From Mycobacterium sp. ACS1612 (lineage in GTDB: Bacteria; Actinomycetota; Actinomycetes; Mycobacteriales; Mycobacteriaceae): DNA of 64,000 nt. A program made the translations under genes and the position numbers. Under the pieces are notes generated by a model. It did not search any database. It was not told the DNA's origin and was given only the letters and a program-made list of their open reading frames with translations. The DNA lies in the NCBI RefSeq assembly GCF_001667505.1, contig NZ_LZHZ01000054.1, positions 62,001 to 126,000 of the forward strand. The letters are read 5' to 3'. Every line of letters begins with the position of its first letter. Within the stretch, counting starts at the first letter, position 1. This document shows positions 8,434-17,152 of the stretch, piece after piece.

Positions 8434-10353
8434 ATGACCGCTACCGGGGAAATCAGCGAGAAGCACGCCAGGGAGGTCGCCGAACACGCGCGAGCGGCCG
8501 AGTGGCTGGCGCCCAGCTTCGGCAAGGAGTTGTTCCTGGGCAGGCTGCGGTTGGACCTGATTCACCCGCATCCGACCGGGTCTGCGCAAGCCGCCGAGCG
8601 CGGTGAGGCATTCCTGGCCAAGCTGCGCGACTTCCTGGACACGCATGTCGACGCTACGGTGATCGAACGCGATGCGCAGATCCCTGACGACGTGATCCTC
8701 GGCCTGAAAGAACTCGGCGCGCTCGGCATGAAGATCGGCACCGAATACGGCGGCCTCGGCTTGTCGCAGGTGTACTACAACAGGGCGCTCGCGCTGGCCT
8801 GCTCGGTTCACCCCGCCTTCGGCGCATTGCTGTCCGCGCACCAGTCCATCGGGGTGCCGCAGCCGATCGCGATGTTCGGCACCGAGGAGCAGAAGCAAAA
8901 GTGGCTGCCGCGGTGCGCGCGGGAGATCAGCGCGTTCCTGCTGACCGAGCCCGACGTCGGCAGCGACCCCGCGCGTCTGCACGCCACCGCCGTCCCGGAT
9001 GGCGAGGACTACGTGCTGAACGGGGTGAAGCTGTGGACCACCAACGGCGTGATCGCCGACCTGATCGTGGTGATGGCCAAGGTCCCCAGGAGTGAAGGTC
9101 ATCGCGGCGGCATCACCGCATTCGTCGTCGAGGCCGACACCCCGGGCATCGTGGTCGAGAACCGCAACGCGTTCATGGGATTGCGAGGCATCGAGAACGG
9201 GCTGACCCGGTTCACCGATGTGCGGGTGCCCGCCGCCAACCGGATCGGCGCCGAAGGCGACGGACTGCGGATCGCGCTGTCCACGCTGAACGTCGGGCGG
9301 TTGTCGCTGCCCGCAACGTGCGTCGGGGGGGCGAAGTGGTCGGTCAAGATCGCCAGGGAATGGTCGAAGGCGCGCGTGCAGTGGGGCAAGCCGGTCGGTG
9401 AACACGACGCTGTCGCAGGCAAATTGGCCTTCATGGCCGCCACTGCCTACGGCCTGGAGGCGATGGTCGAACTGTGCAGTGAACTCGCCGACGCCGGCCA
9501 CAACGACATCCGCATCGAGGCGGCGCTGGCGAAACTGTACGGCTCCGAGATGGGCTGGCTGGTCGCCGACGAACTCGTCCAGATCCGCGGCGGCCGCGGC
9601 TTCGAGACCGCCGAATCGCAGGCCGCCCGCGGCGAGCGGGGAGTGCCAGCCGAACAGGTGTTGCGCGATGCGCGCATCAACCGGATCTTCGAAGGCTCGA
9701 CCGAGATCATGCATCTGCTCATCGCGCGGGAGGCGGTCGACGTTCATCTCTCCGTGGCAGGCGACATCATCGACCAGGACGCCGATATGCGGCGCAAGGC
9801 CCGCGCCGTCGCCAACGCGGGCCGCTTCTATGCCCGCTGGCTGCCCAGCCTGGTCGCCGGAAAAGGGCAGCTACCAACATCATTCGGCGAATTTGGGCCG
9901 CTTGCGACGCACCTGCGGTACGTCGAGCGCGCCAGCAGGCGGATGGCTCGCAGCACCTTCTACGGGATGTCGCGCTGGCAGGGCAGGCTGGAGCACAAGC
10001 AGCGGTTCCTGGCCCGCATCGTCGACATCGGCGCAGAGTTGTTCGCGATGACGGCCGCGTGCGTGCGTGCACAACGCGACCGGACCGATCCCTCGGCGGT
10101 CGAACTCGCCGACGCGTTTTGCAGGCAGGCCAGGATGCGGGCCGACCGGTTGTTCGACGAACTCTGGCACAACACCGACGACAGCGACCGCCAGCTGTCA
10201 CGACACCTGCTCGACGGTCGGTTCACCTGGCTGGAGGCAGGCATCCTCGACCCGTCGATCGAGGGTCCCTGGATCGCGCAGGAGGGGGCCGCCGGTTCGA
10301 CAGCGGACGTGCACCGCGTCATCGGTGGTGCGTCGAGTCGGGGTGCGGCCTGA
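8434..10353 (+). CDS. Acyl-CoA dehydrogenase with C-terminal extension (VLCAD-like)
   Basis: This 639-residue flavoprotein has an N-terminal acyl-CoA dehydrogenase core with LTEPDVGSD and LWTTNG segments. The region carrying the catalytic glutamate is RIFEGSTEIMHLL, near residue 420. A further helical domain of about 200 residues follows, as in very-long-chain acyl-CoA dehydrogenases. It should oxidise fatty acyl-CoA to enoyl-CoA in beta-oxidation. The ATG at 8434 has a GGGGAGG ribosome-binding site; an in-frame start at 8416 lacks one. This gene and the next two run in the same direction, before the convergent manA. Confidence 0.88.
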   Translation: MTATGEISEKHAREVAEHARAAEWLAPSFGKELFLGRLRLDLIHPHPTGSAQAAERGEAFLAKLRDFLDTHVDATVIERDAQIPDDVILGLKELGALGMKIGTEYGGLGLSQVYYNRALALACSVHPAFGALLSAHQSIGVPQPIAMFGTEEQKQKWLPRCAREISAFLLTEPDVGSDPARLHATAVPDGEDYVLNGVKLWTTNGVIADLIVVMAKVPRSEGHRGGITAFVVEADTPGIVVENRNAFMGLRGIENGLTRFTDVRVPAANRIGAEGDGLRIALSTLNVGRLSLPATCVGGAKWSVKIAREWSKARVQWGKPVGEHDAVAGKLAFMAATAYGLEAMVELCSELADAGHNDIRIEAALAKLYGSEMGWLVADELVQIRGGRGFETAESQAARGERGVPAEQVLRDARINRIFEGSTEIMHLLIAREAVDVHLSVAGDIIDQDADMRRKARAVANAGRFYARWLPSLVAGKGQLPTSFGEFGPLATHLRYVERASRRMARSTFYGMSRWQGRLEHKQRFLARIVDIGAELFAMTAACVRAQRDRTDPSAVELADAFCRQARMRADRLFDELWHNTDDSDRQLSRHLLDGRFTWLEAGILDPSIEGPWIAQEGAAGSTADVHRVIGGASSRGAA

Positions 10354-10363
10354 TACTGGTGAC

Positions 10364-10666
10364 ATGGCCTCGCAGATCCGGCCGCTGGAGGACGTGGGCG
10401 GCTTCGGCATCGCATACTGGTTGCCGCCGGGTGGCAGGGACAATGGTGTGTGGGCCGATATCTGGGTGGCCATCGCCGATCTCGACGCAGAGGACGCCGG
10501 CACATTTCTCGATCTGCTGGCCGGCGCGGACGTCGGTGGCTACGTCGCGGTGCCCGGCGGCAGGCGGGCGCGAGCGCGAGGGCCGGTCTGCTCGCGGGTG
10601 TGGGTCGACGCGATGCAGTACGGGCTCGCCGAGGACGTGCTGATCCGGTTCATGCGGGCCAGGTAG
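10364..10666 (+). CDS. Small hypothetical protein
   Basis: This 100-residue protein starts at an ATG ten bases after the acyl-CoA dehydrogenase stop, so it is probably co-transcribed. It has no signal peptide and no membrane segment. It is acidic in the middle (DLDAEDAGTFLDLL) and ends in a basic tail (RFMRAR). No family was recognised. Codon use is like its neighbours. A role linked to the upstream dehydrogenase cannot be inferred from sequence alone. Confidence 0.55.
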   Translation: MASQIRPLEDVGGFGIAYWLPPGGRDNGVWADIWVAIADLDAEDAGTFLDLLAGADVGGYVAVPGGRRARARGPVCSRVWVDAMQYGLAEDVLIRFMRAR

Positions 10667-10691
10667 CCTTCGGTGCCATGAGGACGACGCG

Positions 10692-11630
10692 ATGAGCGCT
10701 GGTCTGTTCGGACTTCTCGACGACGTCGCCGCTCTGGCCCGGTTGACCGCGGCGTCGGTCGACGACATCAGCGCGGCCGCGGGGCGCGCCACGGCAAAGG
10801 CGGCAGGTGTCGTCATCGACGACACCGCGGTGACACCGCAGTACGTGCACGGCGTCACCGCGGACCGCGAACTGCCGATGATCAAGCGAATCGCGGTCGG
10901 GTCGCTGCGCAACAAGCTCCTCTTCATCCTGCCCGCCGCGCTGCTGGCTAGCCAGTTCGTTCCGTGGGTCATCACGCCGATCCTGATGCTCGGCGCGACC
11001 TATCTGTGCTACGAGGGCGCGGAGAAGGTGTGGGGGTGGATCACCGGCTACGACGCGCATGCCGCGCCCACGGCCACCGGCGGCGGGGATGCCGAGAAGA
11101 AGATGACGGCAGGCGCCATCCGGACCGATTTCATCCTGTCCGCCGAGATCATGGTCATCGCGCTGAACGAGGTGTCCGACCAGCCTTTCTGGCCGCGGTT
11201 CGTGATCCTGGTGATCGTCGCGATTGTGATCACGCTCGGCGTGTACGGCGTCGTCGGGCTGATCGTGAAGATGGACGACATCGGCCTGAACCTGGCGCAG
11301 CGGACGTCGAACTTCGCCAAGAAGGTAGGGCGGGGTCTGGTCTCGGCGATGCCCAAACTGCTGTCGGCGCTGTCGATCATCGGCACGGTGGCGATGCTCT
11401 GGGTCGGCGGGCACATCCTGCTGCAGGGCACCGACACGCTGGGGTGGCACGCCCCGTACGGCCTGGTGCACCACGCCGAGGAATGGGTGCATCACGCCGT
11501 GCCCGGCGCCGGTGCGCTGCTGGCCTGGCTGCTCAACACCGCGGTGTCAGCGATCGTCGGCATGGTGATCGGCTCGATCGTGGTGGCGATCATGCACCTG
11601 CTGCCGTTCGGCAAGAAAGCCGAACACTAG
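10692..11630 (+). CDS. DUF808 family membrane protein
   Basis: This 312-residue protein has the N-terminal pattern of DUF808 (YedI-like) proteins: MSAGLFGLLDDVA..AR.TAASVDD and later GVTADRELPMI. Several membrane segments follow, at about residues 75-95, 155-180, 225-245 and 280-305, with a conserved CYEGAEK motif. The function of the family is unknown. The ATG at 10692 follows AGGACGACG. Its stop overlaps the convergent manA stop region by 4 bases (11627-11630). Confidence 0.88.
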   Translation: MSAGLFGLLDDVAALARLTAASVDDISAAAGRATAKAAGVVIDDTAVTPQYVHGVTADRELPMIKRIAVGSLRNKLLFILPAALLASQFVPWVITPILMLGATYLCYEGAEKVWGWITGYDAHAAPTATGGGDAEKKMTAGAIRTDFILSAEIMVIALNEVSDQPFWPRFVILVIVAIVITLGVYGVVGLIVKMDDIGLNLAQRTSNFAKKVGRGLVSAMPKLLSALSIIGTVAMLWVGGHILLQGTDTLGWHAPYGLVHHAEEWVHHAVPGAGALLAWLLNTAVSAIVGMVIGSIVVAIMHLLPFGKKAEH

Positions 11631-12853
11631 ATCCCGACCGTCGCCCTGAACAACTTCGTCGGCGTCTGCGCCACCAGGCGGATCGGACCGTCATCGGCGG
11701 AAACCCACGCCGCCGCTCCGCGTTCCAGTGTGACCGCGGTCGACTTCGCATGTACCACCGTCGAACCCTCGGTGCAGAGCAGGATCTGCGGCCCGTCGTG
11801 ATGCGCCGGCGCGTCGATCTCGTGGCCGAGGTAATCGCCCTGGATGCACACCACCGACACCGCGAACTCGGGGGCAGGCGTGTTGTACACGAGTTCTGTT
11901 CCGTCCCTTGTGATTCGGGGATGGATGACAGCGTCGGTGGCGGGGGTGAAGTCCAGCACCCGCAACAGTTCAGGCACATCGACGTGTTTGGGTGTCAACC
12001 CGCCGCGCAGAACGTTGTCCGAGTTGGCCATCACCTCGACACCGACGCCGTGCAGATACGCATGCAGATTTCCCGCAGGCATGTAGATGGCTTCACCGGG
12101 TTTCAGGCTGATCCGGTTGAGCAGCAACGAGGCCAGCACCCCGGCATCGCCGGGATACCGCTCGCCGAGTTCGAGCACCGTCCTGGCTTCCGCCGCGAAC
12201 TTCTTGTTGCCCGACCGAACGTATTCGATGGCACCCTCGATCACCGCGGGCACCAACACGTCGAGGTCGGGCTGCGGCGCGGTGATCCACGTGGTGAACA
12301 GCGCGCGTAGGCCGTCAGCGTCGGACTGACCGGACAGCAGGTGGACAAACGGATCGAGGTCACTGACCGCCAGCGCACGCATCAGCTCGACGCTGCTCTC
12401 GGCGGAGCGGAAACCGGCCAGCGCTTCGAAGTCCCCCAGCGCGACCAATAATTCGGGTTTGTGGCTGCGGTCGCGGTAGTTACGGGTGGGCGCCGAAACC
12501 GGAATACCCAACTTCTCCTCGCGCGCGAATCCTTCCGCCGCCTGTTCCGCGCTCGGATGAGCCTGCAGCGACAGCGGTTCGTCGGCCGCGAGCACCTTGA
12601 CCAAGAACGGCAGGCAGTCACCGAAACGCCCCCGCACCGCGGTACCCAATTGGCCTTCCGGATCGGCCCGCAGCGTGTCGAGCAGCGACACTTCACCGTC
12701 ATCGGTCTGCAGCCACGCCGGATCACCCGGATGCGCGCCGAACCACAGTTCGGCCTCGGGATGCGCTGTCGGACTTGGCCGCCCGGTGAAATCGGCAATC
12801 GCGGTCCGCGAACCCCATGCATAGGTTCGGACCGCTCCGCGTAGCAGATGCAC
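11627..12853 (-). CDS. manA: Mannose-6-phosphate isomerase, class I
   Basis: The enzyme interconverts fructose-6-phosphate and mannose-6-phosphate, the entry into GDP-mannose for mannosylated lipids, lipoarabinomannan and mannosylated proteins. The 408-residue cupin protein shows the zinc ligands of type I enzymes: Gln97 and His99 (in SLQAHPS), Glu134 (in SHKPELL) and His264 (in GNLHAYLHG). The GTG at 12853 lies four bases after the upstream gene's stop, so manA is translated from the pmmA operon. Length and neighbours agree with Rv3255c. Confidence 0.94.
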   Translation of the reverse strand: MHLLRGAVRTYAWGSRTAIADFTGRPSPTAHPEAELWFGAHPGDPAWLQTDDGEVSLLDTLRADPEGQLGTAVRGRFGDCLPFLVKVLAADEPLSLQAHPSAEQAAEGFAREEKLGIPVSAPTRNYRDRSHKPELLVALGDFEALAGFRSAESSVELMRALAVSDLDPFVHLLSGQSDADGLRALFTTWITAPQPDLDVLVPAVIEGAIEYVRSGNKKFAAEARTVLELGERYPGDAGVLASLLLNRISLKPGEAIYMPAGNLHAYLHGVGVEVMANSDNVLRGGLTPKHVDVPELLRVLDFTPATDAVIHPRITRDGTELVYNTPAPEFAVSVVCIQGDYLGHEIDAPAHHDGPQILLCTEGSTVVHAKSTAVTLERGAAAWVSADDGPIRLVAQTPTKLFRATVGI

Positions 12854-12857
12854 TCGC

Positions 12858-13949
12858 TTAACCTCGAACCAGTCGCAGGTATGTCGCCGTCATCTCCAAC
12901 CGTACGGCCAACATCGCCAGTTGTTGTTCCGGTCGCCCAGGGGGTGCGACGGCCGGCGGCGCGTCCACCATCCCCAACGCTTCGGGCACGTCCTCGGCGT
13001 TGACCACCGAGACGTCGTCGAGCCCGCCTACTCGTGCGAGCACGACGGGCCGCTCGCTGTCAGTGGCCAACACGAAGGTGCGAAGCCGCCTCGGCAGCGG
13101 ACCGTCGATCTGCTCATCGTGAAAAATCGACTGTGCGCCACCGGGTTCGTTGCCCATACCCCCGTGCAACGCCACCAGCGCGTCGGCCAACCCGACCGCG
13201 GCCACCGACTGGTGCGCGATCCTCAGCAGCACGGCCGCACCGTGGCGGGCCAAGGCCAACGTGGCCGGGTTGTCACCGGCCAACACCACGTCGCGGGCCG
13301 ACATGCGATCGGCTAGGGTCTTGGCCGGGTTGGTGAACAGTTCGCGCCCCGCGCTGTTGCGAAAGGCCTCGGCGTCGAGTTCGTCGGCCAGCGCCGAAAG
13401 GTCAACGTGGGGACCGGGATCCACGGTGTGCAGCACGGCTAGACCTGCCGCGAGATAGCGGGTCAGCCCGAAGTCGTCGCGCACCTGCAATCGGGGTGCC
13501 AGCGAGGCCGAGCGGCCTGCGGTCGCATCGCGCAGCGGGCCTTCGTACGGCGCCACCACCGCGATGCGCGCGCCGCGGCGAACCCCCATCGCGGCGGCCG
13601 ACACCAACCGCTGGTCACCCGGATCGTCACCGGCGAGGATCAACACATCGAGTGCGCCGATCCACGGCGGCGCCTCGGACGCCACCACGATCGGCGCACC
13701 GACGGAGCCTCCGAGCGTCGCCGACAGCATCGTCCCCGCGGTCTCGGCGTTGCCGCGGCCCGCCACCCAAATGACGGTGCGCGGAGGTTGATCGGACTTC
13801 AGCGAGTCGAGGTCGCCCTCGTCGAGCGCTGCCGCGGTGGCACGCACCTGCGCGCCTGCCATCGACGCCGCGCGCAGCAAACCGTCGCGATCGGCCGCGA
13901 GCAGGCCCTCGACGTCGTCGAGGTCCACGGCGGCCTGGGTGCCGTTCAC
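12858..13949 (-). CDS. TobH-like SIS-type protein (Rv3256c family)
   Basis: This 363-residue protein sits between pmmA and manA as in all mycobacteria I know. It has a Rossmann-like SIS pattern (VIWVAGRGNAETAGTML) and a second half resembling bifunctional phosphoglucose/phosphomannose isomerases. The typical catalytic residues of those isomerases are not evident. A role in mannose metabolism is inferred from gene order. Its GTG start overlaps the pmmA stop (GTGA), which points to coupled translation. Confidence 0.75.
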   Translation of the reverse strand: MNGTQAAVDLDDVEGLLAADRDGLLRAASMAGAQVRATAAALDEGDLDSLKSDQPPRTVIWVAGRGNAETAGTMLSATLGGSVGAPIVVASEAPPWIGALDVLILAGDDPGDQRLVSAAAMGVRRGARIAVVAPYEGPLRDATAGRSASLAPRLQVRDDFGLTRYLAAGLAVLHTVDPGPHVDLSALADELDAEAFRNSAGRELFTNPAKTLADRMSARDVVLAGDNPATLALARHGAAVLLRIAHQSVAAVGLADALVALHGGMGNEPGGAQSIFHDEQIDGPLPRRLRTFVLATDSERPVVLARVGGLDDVSVVNAEDVPEALGMVDAPPAVAPPGRPEQQLAMLAVRLEMTATYLRLVRG

Positions 13950-15361
13950 ACGGTCGCCTCGTTGCGCGAGGCGATCTGGGCGGCGATGACTGCGACGATC
14001 TCGTCGATCTCCTCGGTGGTGCGCGCCTCGACGTTCAGCCGTAGCAACGGTTCGGTGTTGGACATCCGCAAGTTGAACCAGCTGCCGTCGCCCAGATCGA
14101 CGGTGACGCCGTCGAGATGGTCGATCGAGTGGATGCGCGCGCCGAACGACCTGAGCACCGCGTCGACACAGTTTTCGGCGTCAGTGACGGTGAAGTTGAT
14201 CTCGCCGGACGCCTCATAGCGCTGATAGTCCGCCATCAGCTCGGACAGCGGCCGGTCCTGCTCGCCCAGCGCCGCCAGCACGTAAAGCGCTGCCAGCATG
14301 CCGGAGTCGGCGCCCCAGAAATCGCGGAAGTAGTAGTGCGCGGAGTGCTCGCCACCGAAAATCGCGCCGGTGTCGGCCATCAGCGCCTTGATGTACGAAT
14401 GCCCGACGCGCGAGCGCACCGGGGTACCACCCCGCTCGGCGACCAGTTCCGGCACCGCACGGGAGGTGATCAGGTTGTGGATCACCGTCGCGCCGATCTC
14501 CCTGTTCAATTCCCGGGCGGCGACCAAGGCCGTCACCGCCGAGGGTGACACCGGATGCCCCTTTTCGTCGACGACGAAACAGCGGTCGGCGTCGCCGTCG
14601 AAAGCCAAGCCGATGTCGGCACCGGTTTCCACGACGTGCGCCTGCAGGTCGACGAGGTTCGCCGGGTCCAGCGGGTTGGCCTCGTGGTTCGGGAACGTGC
14701 CGTCGAGTTCGAAGTACAACGGCAGCAGCGTGATTGACGGGATCGCGCCGAGCACCGCGGGCGTGGTGTGGCCGCCCATGCCGTTGCCTGCGTCCACGGC
14801 CACCCGCAGCGGGCGCAGCTCGGCCAGACTGACCAGCGTCCGCAGGAATTCGCCGTATTCGGTCAACACGTCGCGCTGGGAATCCGCGCCGCGCGGGCCG
14901 TCGTATGCGGGCACTCCGGCGATGATCTCCTCGCTGATCTGAGTCAGCCCGGTGTCCTTGCCCACCGGCTTGGCGCCGGCACGGCACAGCTTGATGCCGT
15001 TGTAGGCGGCGGGATTATGGCTCGCGGTGAACATCGCGCCTGGGCAGTCCAACAGCCCGGACGCAAAGTACAACTGGTCGGTGGACGCCAGCCCGATCTG
15101 CACGACGTCCAACCCCTGCGCCATCACGCCGTCGGCGAACGCGGCCGCGAGCGCCGGCGAGCTGGCCCGCATGTCGTGACCGATCACCACCTGCGAGGCA
15201 CCGTCGCGGACCAGGCGGGCGAACGCGCCGCCGACGTCGGCGACGAAAGCCTCGTCGATTTCCTCACCGACCAAGCCGCGGACGTCATACGCCTTGATGA
15301 CGCGGTGCACTGCCGCGGCGGGCCGAGACTGCGATGAGCGCTTGCGCGAAGAGCGCGTCAC
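13946..15361 (-). CDS. pmmA: Phosphomannomutase/phosphoglucomutase
   Basis: The enzyme converts mannose-6-phosphate to mannose-1-phosphate for GDP-mannose synthesis. The 471-residue alpha-D-phosphohexomutase has the phosphoserine loop TASHNP (Ser114), the metal-binding loop DGDADR (255-260), the sugar-binding GGEHSAHYYF loop and the C-terminal phosphate loop RMSNTEPLLR. A basic 20-residue N-terminal extension precedes the domain. The GTG at 15361 follows an AAGGAG ribosome-binding site. It is the first gene of the pmmA-SIS-manA operon. Confidence 0.94.
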   Translation of the reverse strand: MTRSSRKRSSQSRPAAAVHRVIKAYDVRGLVGEEIDEAFVADVGGAFARLVRDGASQVVIGHDMRASSPALAAAFADGVMAQGLDVVQIGLASTDQLYFASGLLDCPGAMFTASHNPAAYNGIKLCRAGAKPVGKDTGLTQISEEIIAGVPAYDGPRGADSQRDVLTEYGEFLRTLVSLAELRPLRVAVDAGNGMGGHTTPAVLGAIPSITLLPLYFELDGTFPNHEANPLDPANLVDLQAHVVETGADIGLAFDGDADRCFVVDEKGHPVSPSAVTALVAARELNREIGATVIHNLITSRAVPELVAERGGTPVRSRVGHSYIKALMADTGAIFGGEHSAHYYFRDFWGADSGMLAALYVLAALGEQDRPLSELMADYQRYEASGEINFTVTDAENCVDAVLRSFGARIHSIDHLDGVTVDLGDGSWFNLRMSNTEPLLRLNVEARTTEEIDEIVAVIAAQIASRNEATV

Positions 15362-15446
15362 ATAGAGCTCCTTGCGAGGGGGACCGTTGGCGCCAGCCTA
15401 ACCGTCGGGCTGAACGCAGATGGCGCCTAGTCGGGCAACGCCTTGG

Positions 15447-15866
15447 CTAGTCAGTCGGGTCTGGCAGAACCCGCAGGTGGCCTCGGCGCCTGCCGTTGGA
15501 CTCCGGCCGTCGAGCGACGGGCGCCATCAGCGCACCACCGTGTACGCCGGTGGCGGGATCGGAGAAGCCGGCCGCCACCCCGTTGATCGGGGCCGAACTG
15601 TCGCGGCGCTCGCGGACGGCGTCGGCGAGCGCCACCAGATCGTCCTCGTCGGGATGCGTCGGCAACGGCCCTGCGTGACGCACCAGCTCCCAGCCACGCG
15701 GCGCGGTGATCCGGCCGGCGTGTGCGACACACAGATCCCAGGAATGCGGCTCGGACACCGTGGCCAGCGGCCCGACGACGGCTGTCGAGTCCGAGTACAC
15801 GAACGTCAGCGTCGCGACCGCATAGTGGGGACACCCGGGCCGACAGCAGCGACGGGGAACATTCAC
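15447..15866 (-). CDS. DUF3499 family protein (Rv3258c type), putative zinc ribbon
   Basis: The 139-residue protein begins MNVPRRCCRPGCPHYAVATL and has further Cys and His residues (DLCVAHAGRI) that could bind zinc. This is the signature of the actinobacterial DUF3499 family. The C-terminal third is variable and proline/glycine-rich. The start is the GTG at 15866, giving the N-terminus known from M. tuberculosis; longer frames upstream would overlap the divergent gene's promoter. Function unknown. It precedes pmmA by 85 bases and could be co-transcribed with it. Confidence 0.8.
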   Translation of the reverse strand: MNVPRRCCRPGCPHYAVATLTFVYSDSTAVVGPLATVSEPHSWDLCVAHAGRITAPRGWELVRHAGPLPTHPDEDDLVALADAVRERRDSSAPINGVAAGFSDPATGVHGGALMAPVARRPESNGRRRGHLRVLPDPTD

Positions 15867-15954
15867 GAACGAGAGGTTATCGTGCGGAAACGTGGTAAGC
15901 CGCCGGACACGCGCAGCTATCGAAGCCCCGATCTCCAACCGTTACTCTTCGGAT

Positions 15955-16419
15955 GTGGCCGAGCGCAGATTACGCGGATCACGCCGCGGCCGGGAGATGC
16001 GCGGTCCGCTGCTCCCACCGACCGTTCCGGGTTGGCGCAGTCGCGCCGAACGGTTCGACATGGCGGTGCTGGAGGCTTATGAACCGATCGAGCGGCGATG
16101 GCAGGATCGAGTGTCCGGACTCGACGTCGCGGTCGACGAGATTCCTCGGATCTCGCCGAAGGATCCTGATTCCGTGCAGTGGCCGCCAGAAGTGGTGGCA
16201 GACGGGCCGATCGCACTGGCGCGTTTGATACCGGCCGGGGTCGATGTCCGGGGCAACGCGACACGTGCGCGAATTGTGTTGTTCCGCAAGCCGATTGAGC
16301 GTCGGGCGAAGGACACCGTCGACCTCGCCGACCTGCTGCATGAAGTTCTGGTGGCTCAGGTGGCCACGTATCTTGGCGTCGAACCTTCTGTCATCGACCC
16401 GACGATCGACGACGAATGA
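15955..16419 (+). CDS. Zincin-like metallopeptidase family protein (Rv3259 type), incomplete metal motif
   Basis: This protein of about 154 residues belongs to the small zincin_1 (DUF1025) family, with IPAGVDVRGNATRARIVLFR and a C-terminal helix LLHEVLVAQVATYLG. The family motif is HExxH, but here it reads HEVLV, so the second zinc-binding histidine is missing and protease activity is doubtful. A TACTCT -10 element (15943-15948) ends six bases before the GTG at 15955, which suggests a leaderless transcript and supports this start. An ATG at 15997 gives a form matching the shorter M. tuberculosis annotation. Confidence 0.75.
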   Translation: MAERRLRGSRRGREMRGPLLPPTVPGWRSRAERFDMAVLEAYEPIERRWQDRVSGLDVAVDEIPRISPKDPDSVQWPPEVVADGPIALARLIPAGVDVRGNATRARIVLFRKPIERRAKDTVDLADLLHEVLVAQVATYLGVEPSVIDPTIDDE

Positions 16420-16428
16420 GCTAACGAA

Positions 16429-16830
16429 TCAGACGATCCCGCGCTTGAGGCGGCGGCGCTCCCGCTCGGAAAGCCCGCCCCAGATGCCGAAGCGCTCGTC
16501 GTGGGCGAGGGCGTATTCCAGGCAGCGGTCGCGGACCTCGCAACCCAAGCAGATTCGCTTGGCTTCGCGAGTGGAGCCGCCCTTCTCGGGGAAAAACGCC
16601 TCTGGGTCGGTTTGAGCGCACAATGCGCGCTCTTGCCATTGATCATCTTCGGTAGTTGCCGGAGCAACGTCATATCTCTCGGGTTGGTCGGGCACCAAAC
16701 TCAATTGAGGACGTCCCGGCACCCCAATCGATGTAGGTCCGGTAATGGTGTGACGGATGTCGCCTACTGAGCCGAGAATCCGGTTGTCGAAACGATCATC
16801 TTGCCCGGATTGGGCCTGCTCAAACGCCAT
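16429..16830 (-). CDS. whiB2: WhiB-family iron-sulfur transcription regulator WhiB2 (WhmD)
   Basis: The 133-residue protein has the WhiB domain: four iron-sulfur cysteines (Cys71, Cys94, Cys97, Cys103), the turn motif GIWGG (115-119) and a basic C-terminal tail RERRRLKRG for DNA contact. WhiB2/WhmD is the essential mycobacterial septation and division regulator related to Streptomyces WhiB. The ATG at 16830 has a GAGGAGGCGGAG ribosome-binding site and yields a product close to M. smegmatis WhmD in size. Longer frames upstream lie in the intergenic region. Confidence 0.95.
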   Translation of the reverse strand: MAFEQAQSGQDDRFDNRILGSVGDIRHTITGPTSIGVPGRPQLSLVPDQPERYDVAPATTEDDQWQERALCAQTDPEAFFPEKGGSTREAKRICLGCEVRDRCLEYALAHDERFGIWGGLSERERRRLKRGIV

Positions 16831-17152
16831 GCTCCGCCTCCTCACCTGTGTCTCGTAGATCCCTGCTTTGAGCCCCACTATTTCGATGTGCGGCCATCTC
16901 AATTCGAACAAGTGATCGAATCTCGGTCTGCGCCACCGAAACCGGCCGTCCAACCAGGAAATGACACTGCTGTGATTACACACGTGTTAGCTGCCGGGGT
17001 CAAGCGCTGGAACAGGAATTCATACCATTTCGTGACACGAATTCGGCGCGTCGTCACGTCGGCGTGTCCGTCACACCACCGCGCCGCACCGGCTTCATTG
17101 GGCACCACCTAGTCTCGATCATCATGGTGGACGAGAGGAGCACCTTCTCATC
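16831..17152. promoter_or_regulatory. Divergent whiB2-fbiA intergenic region
   Basis: These 322 bases hold no gene. They carry the promoters of whiB2 and fbiA. On the plus strand TAGTCT (17110-17115) is a plausible -10 for fbiA, followed by a GAGGAG ribosome-binding site. Further upstream TGTGATTACA is followed by the 8-bp palindrome ACACGTGT (16980-16987), a candidate operator. The region is visibly more A/T-rich around 17020-17040 than the flanking genes. Confidence 0.4.

Noticed and set aside
16980..16987. CRP-type site in the whiB2-fbiA gap
   Set aside because: A TGTGA half-site is present, but no TCACA partner lies at the required six-base spacing; only the short ACACGTGT palindrome is symmetric.
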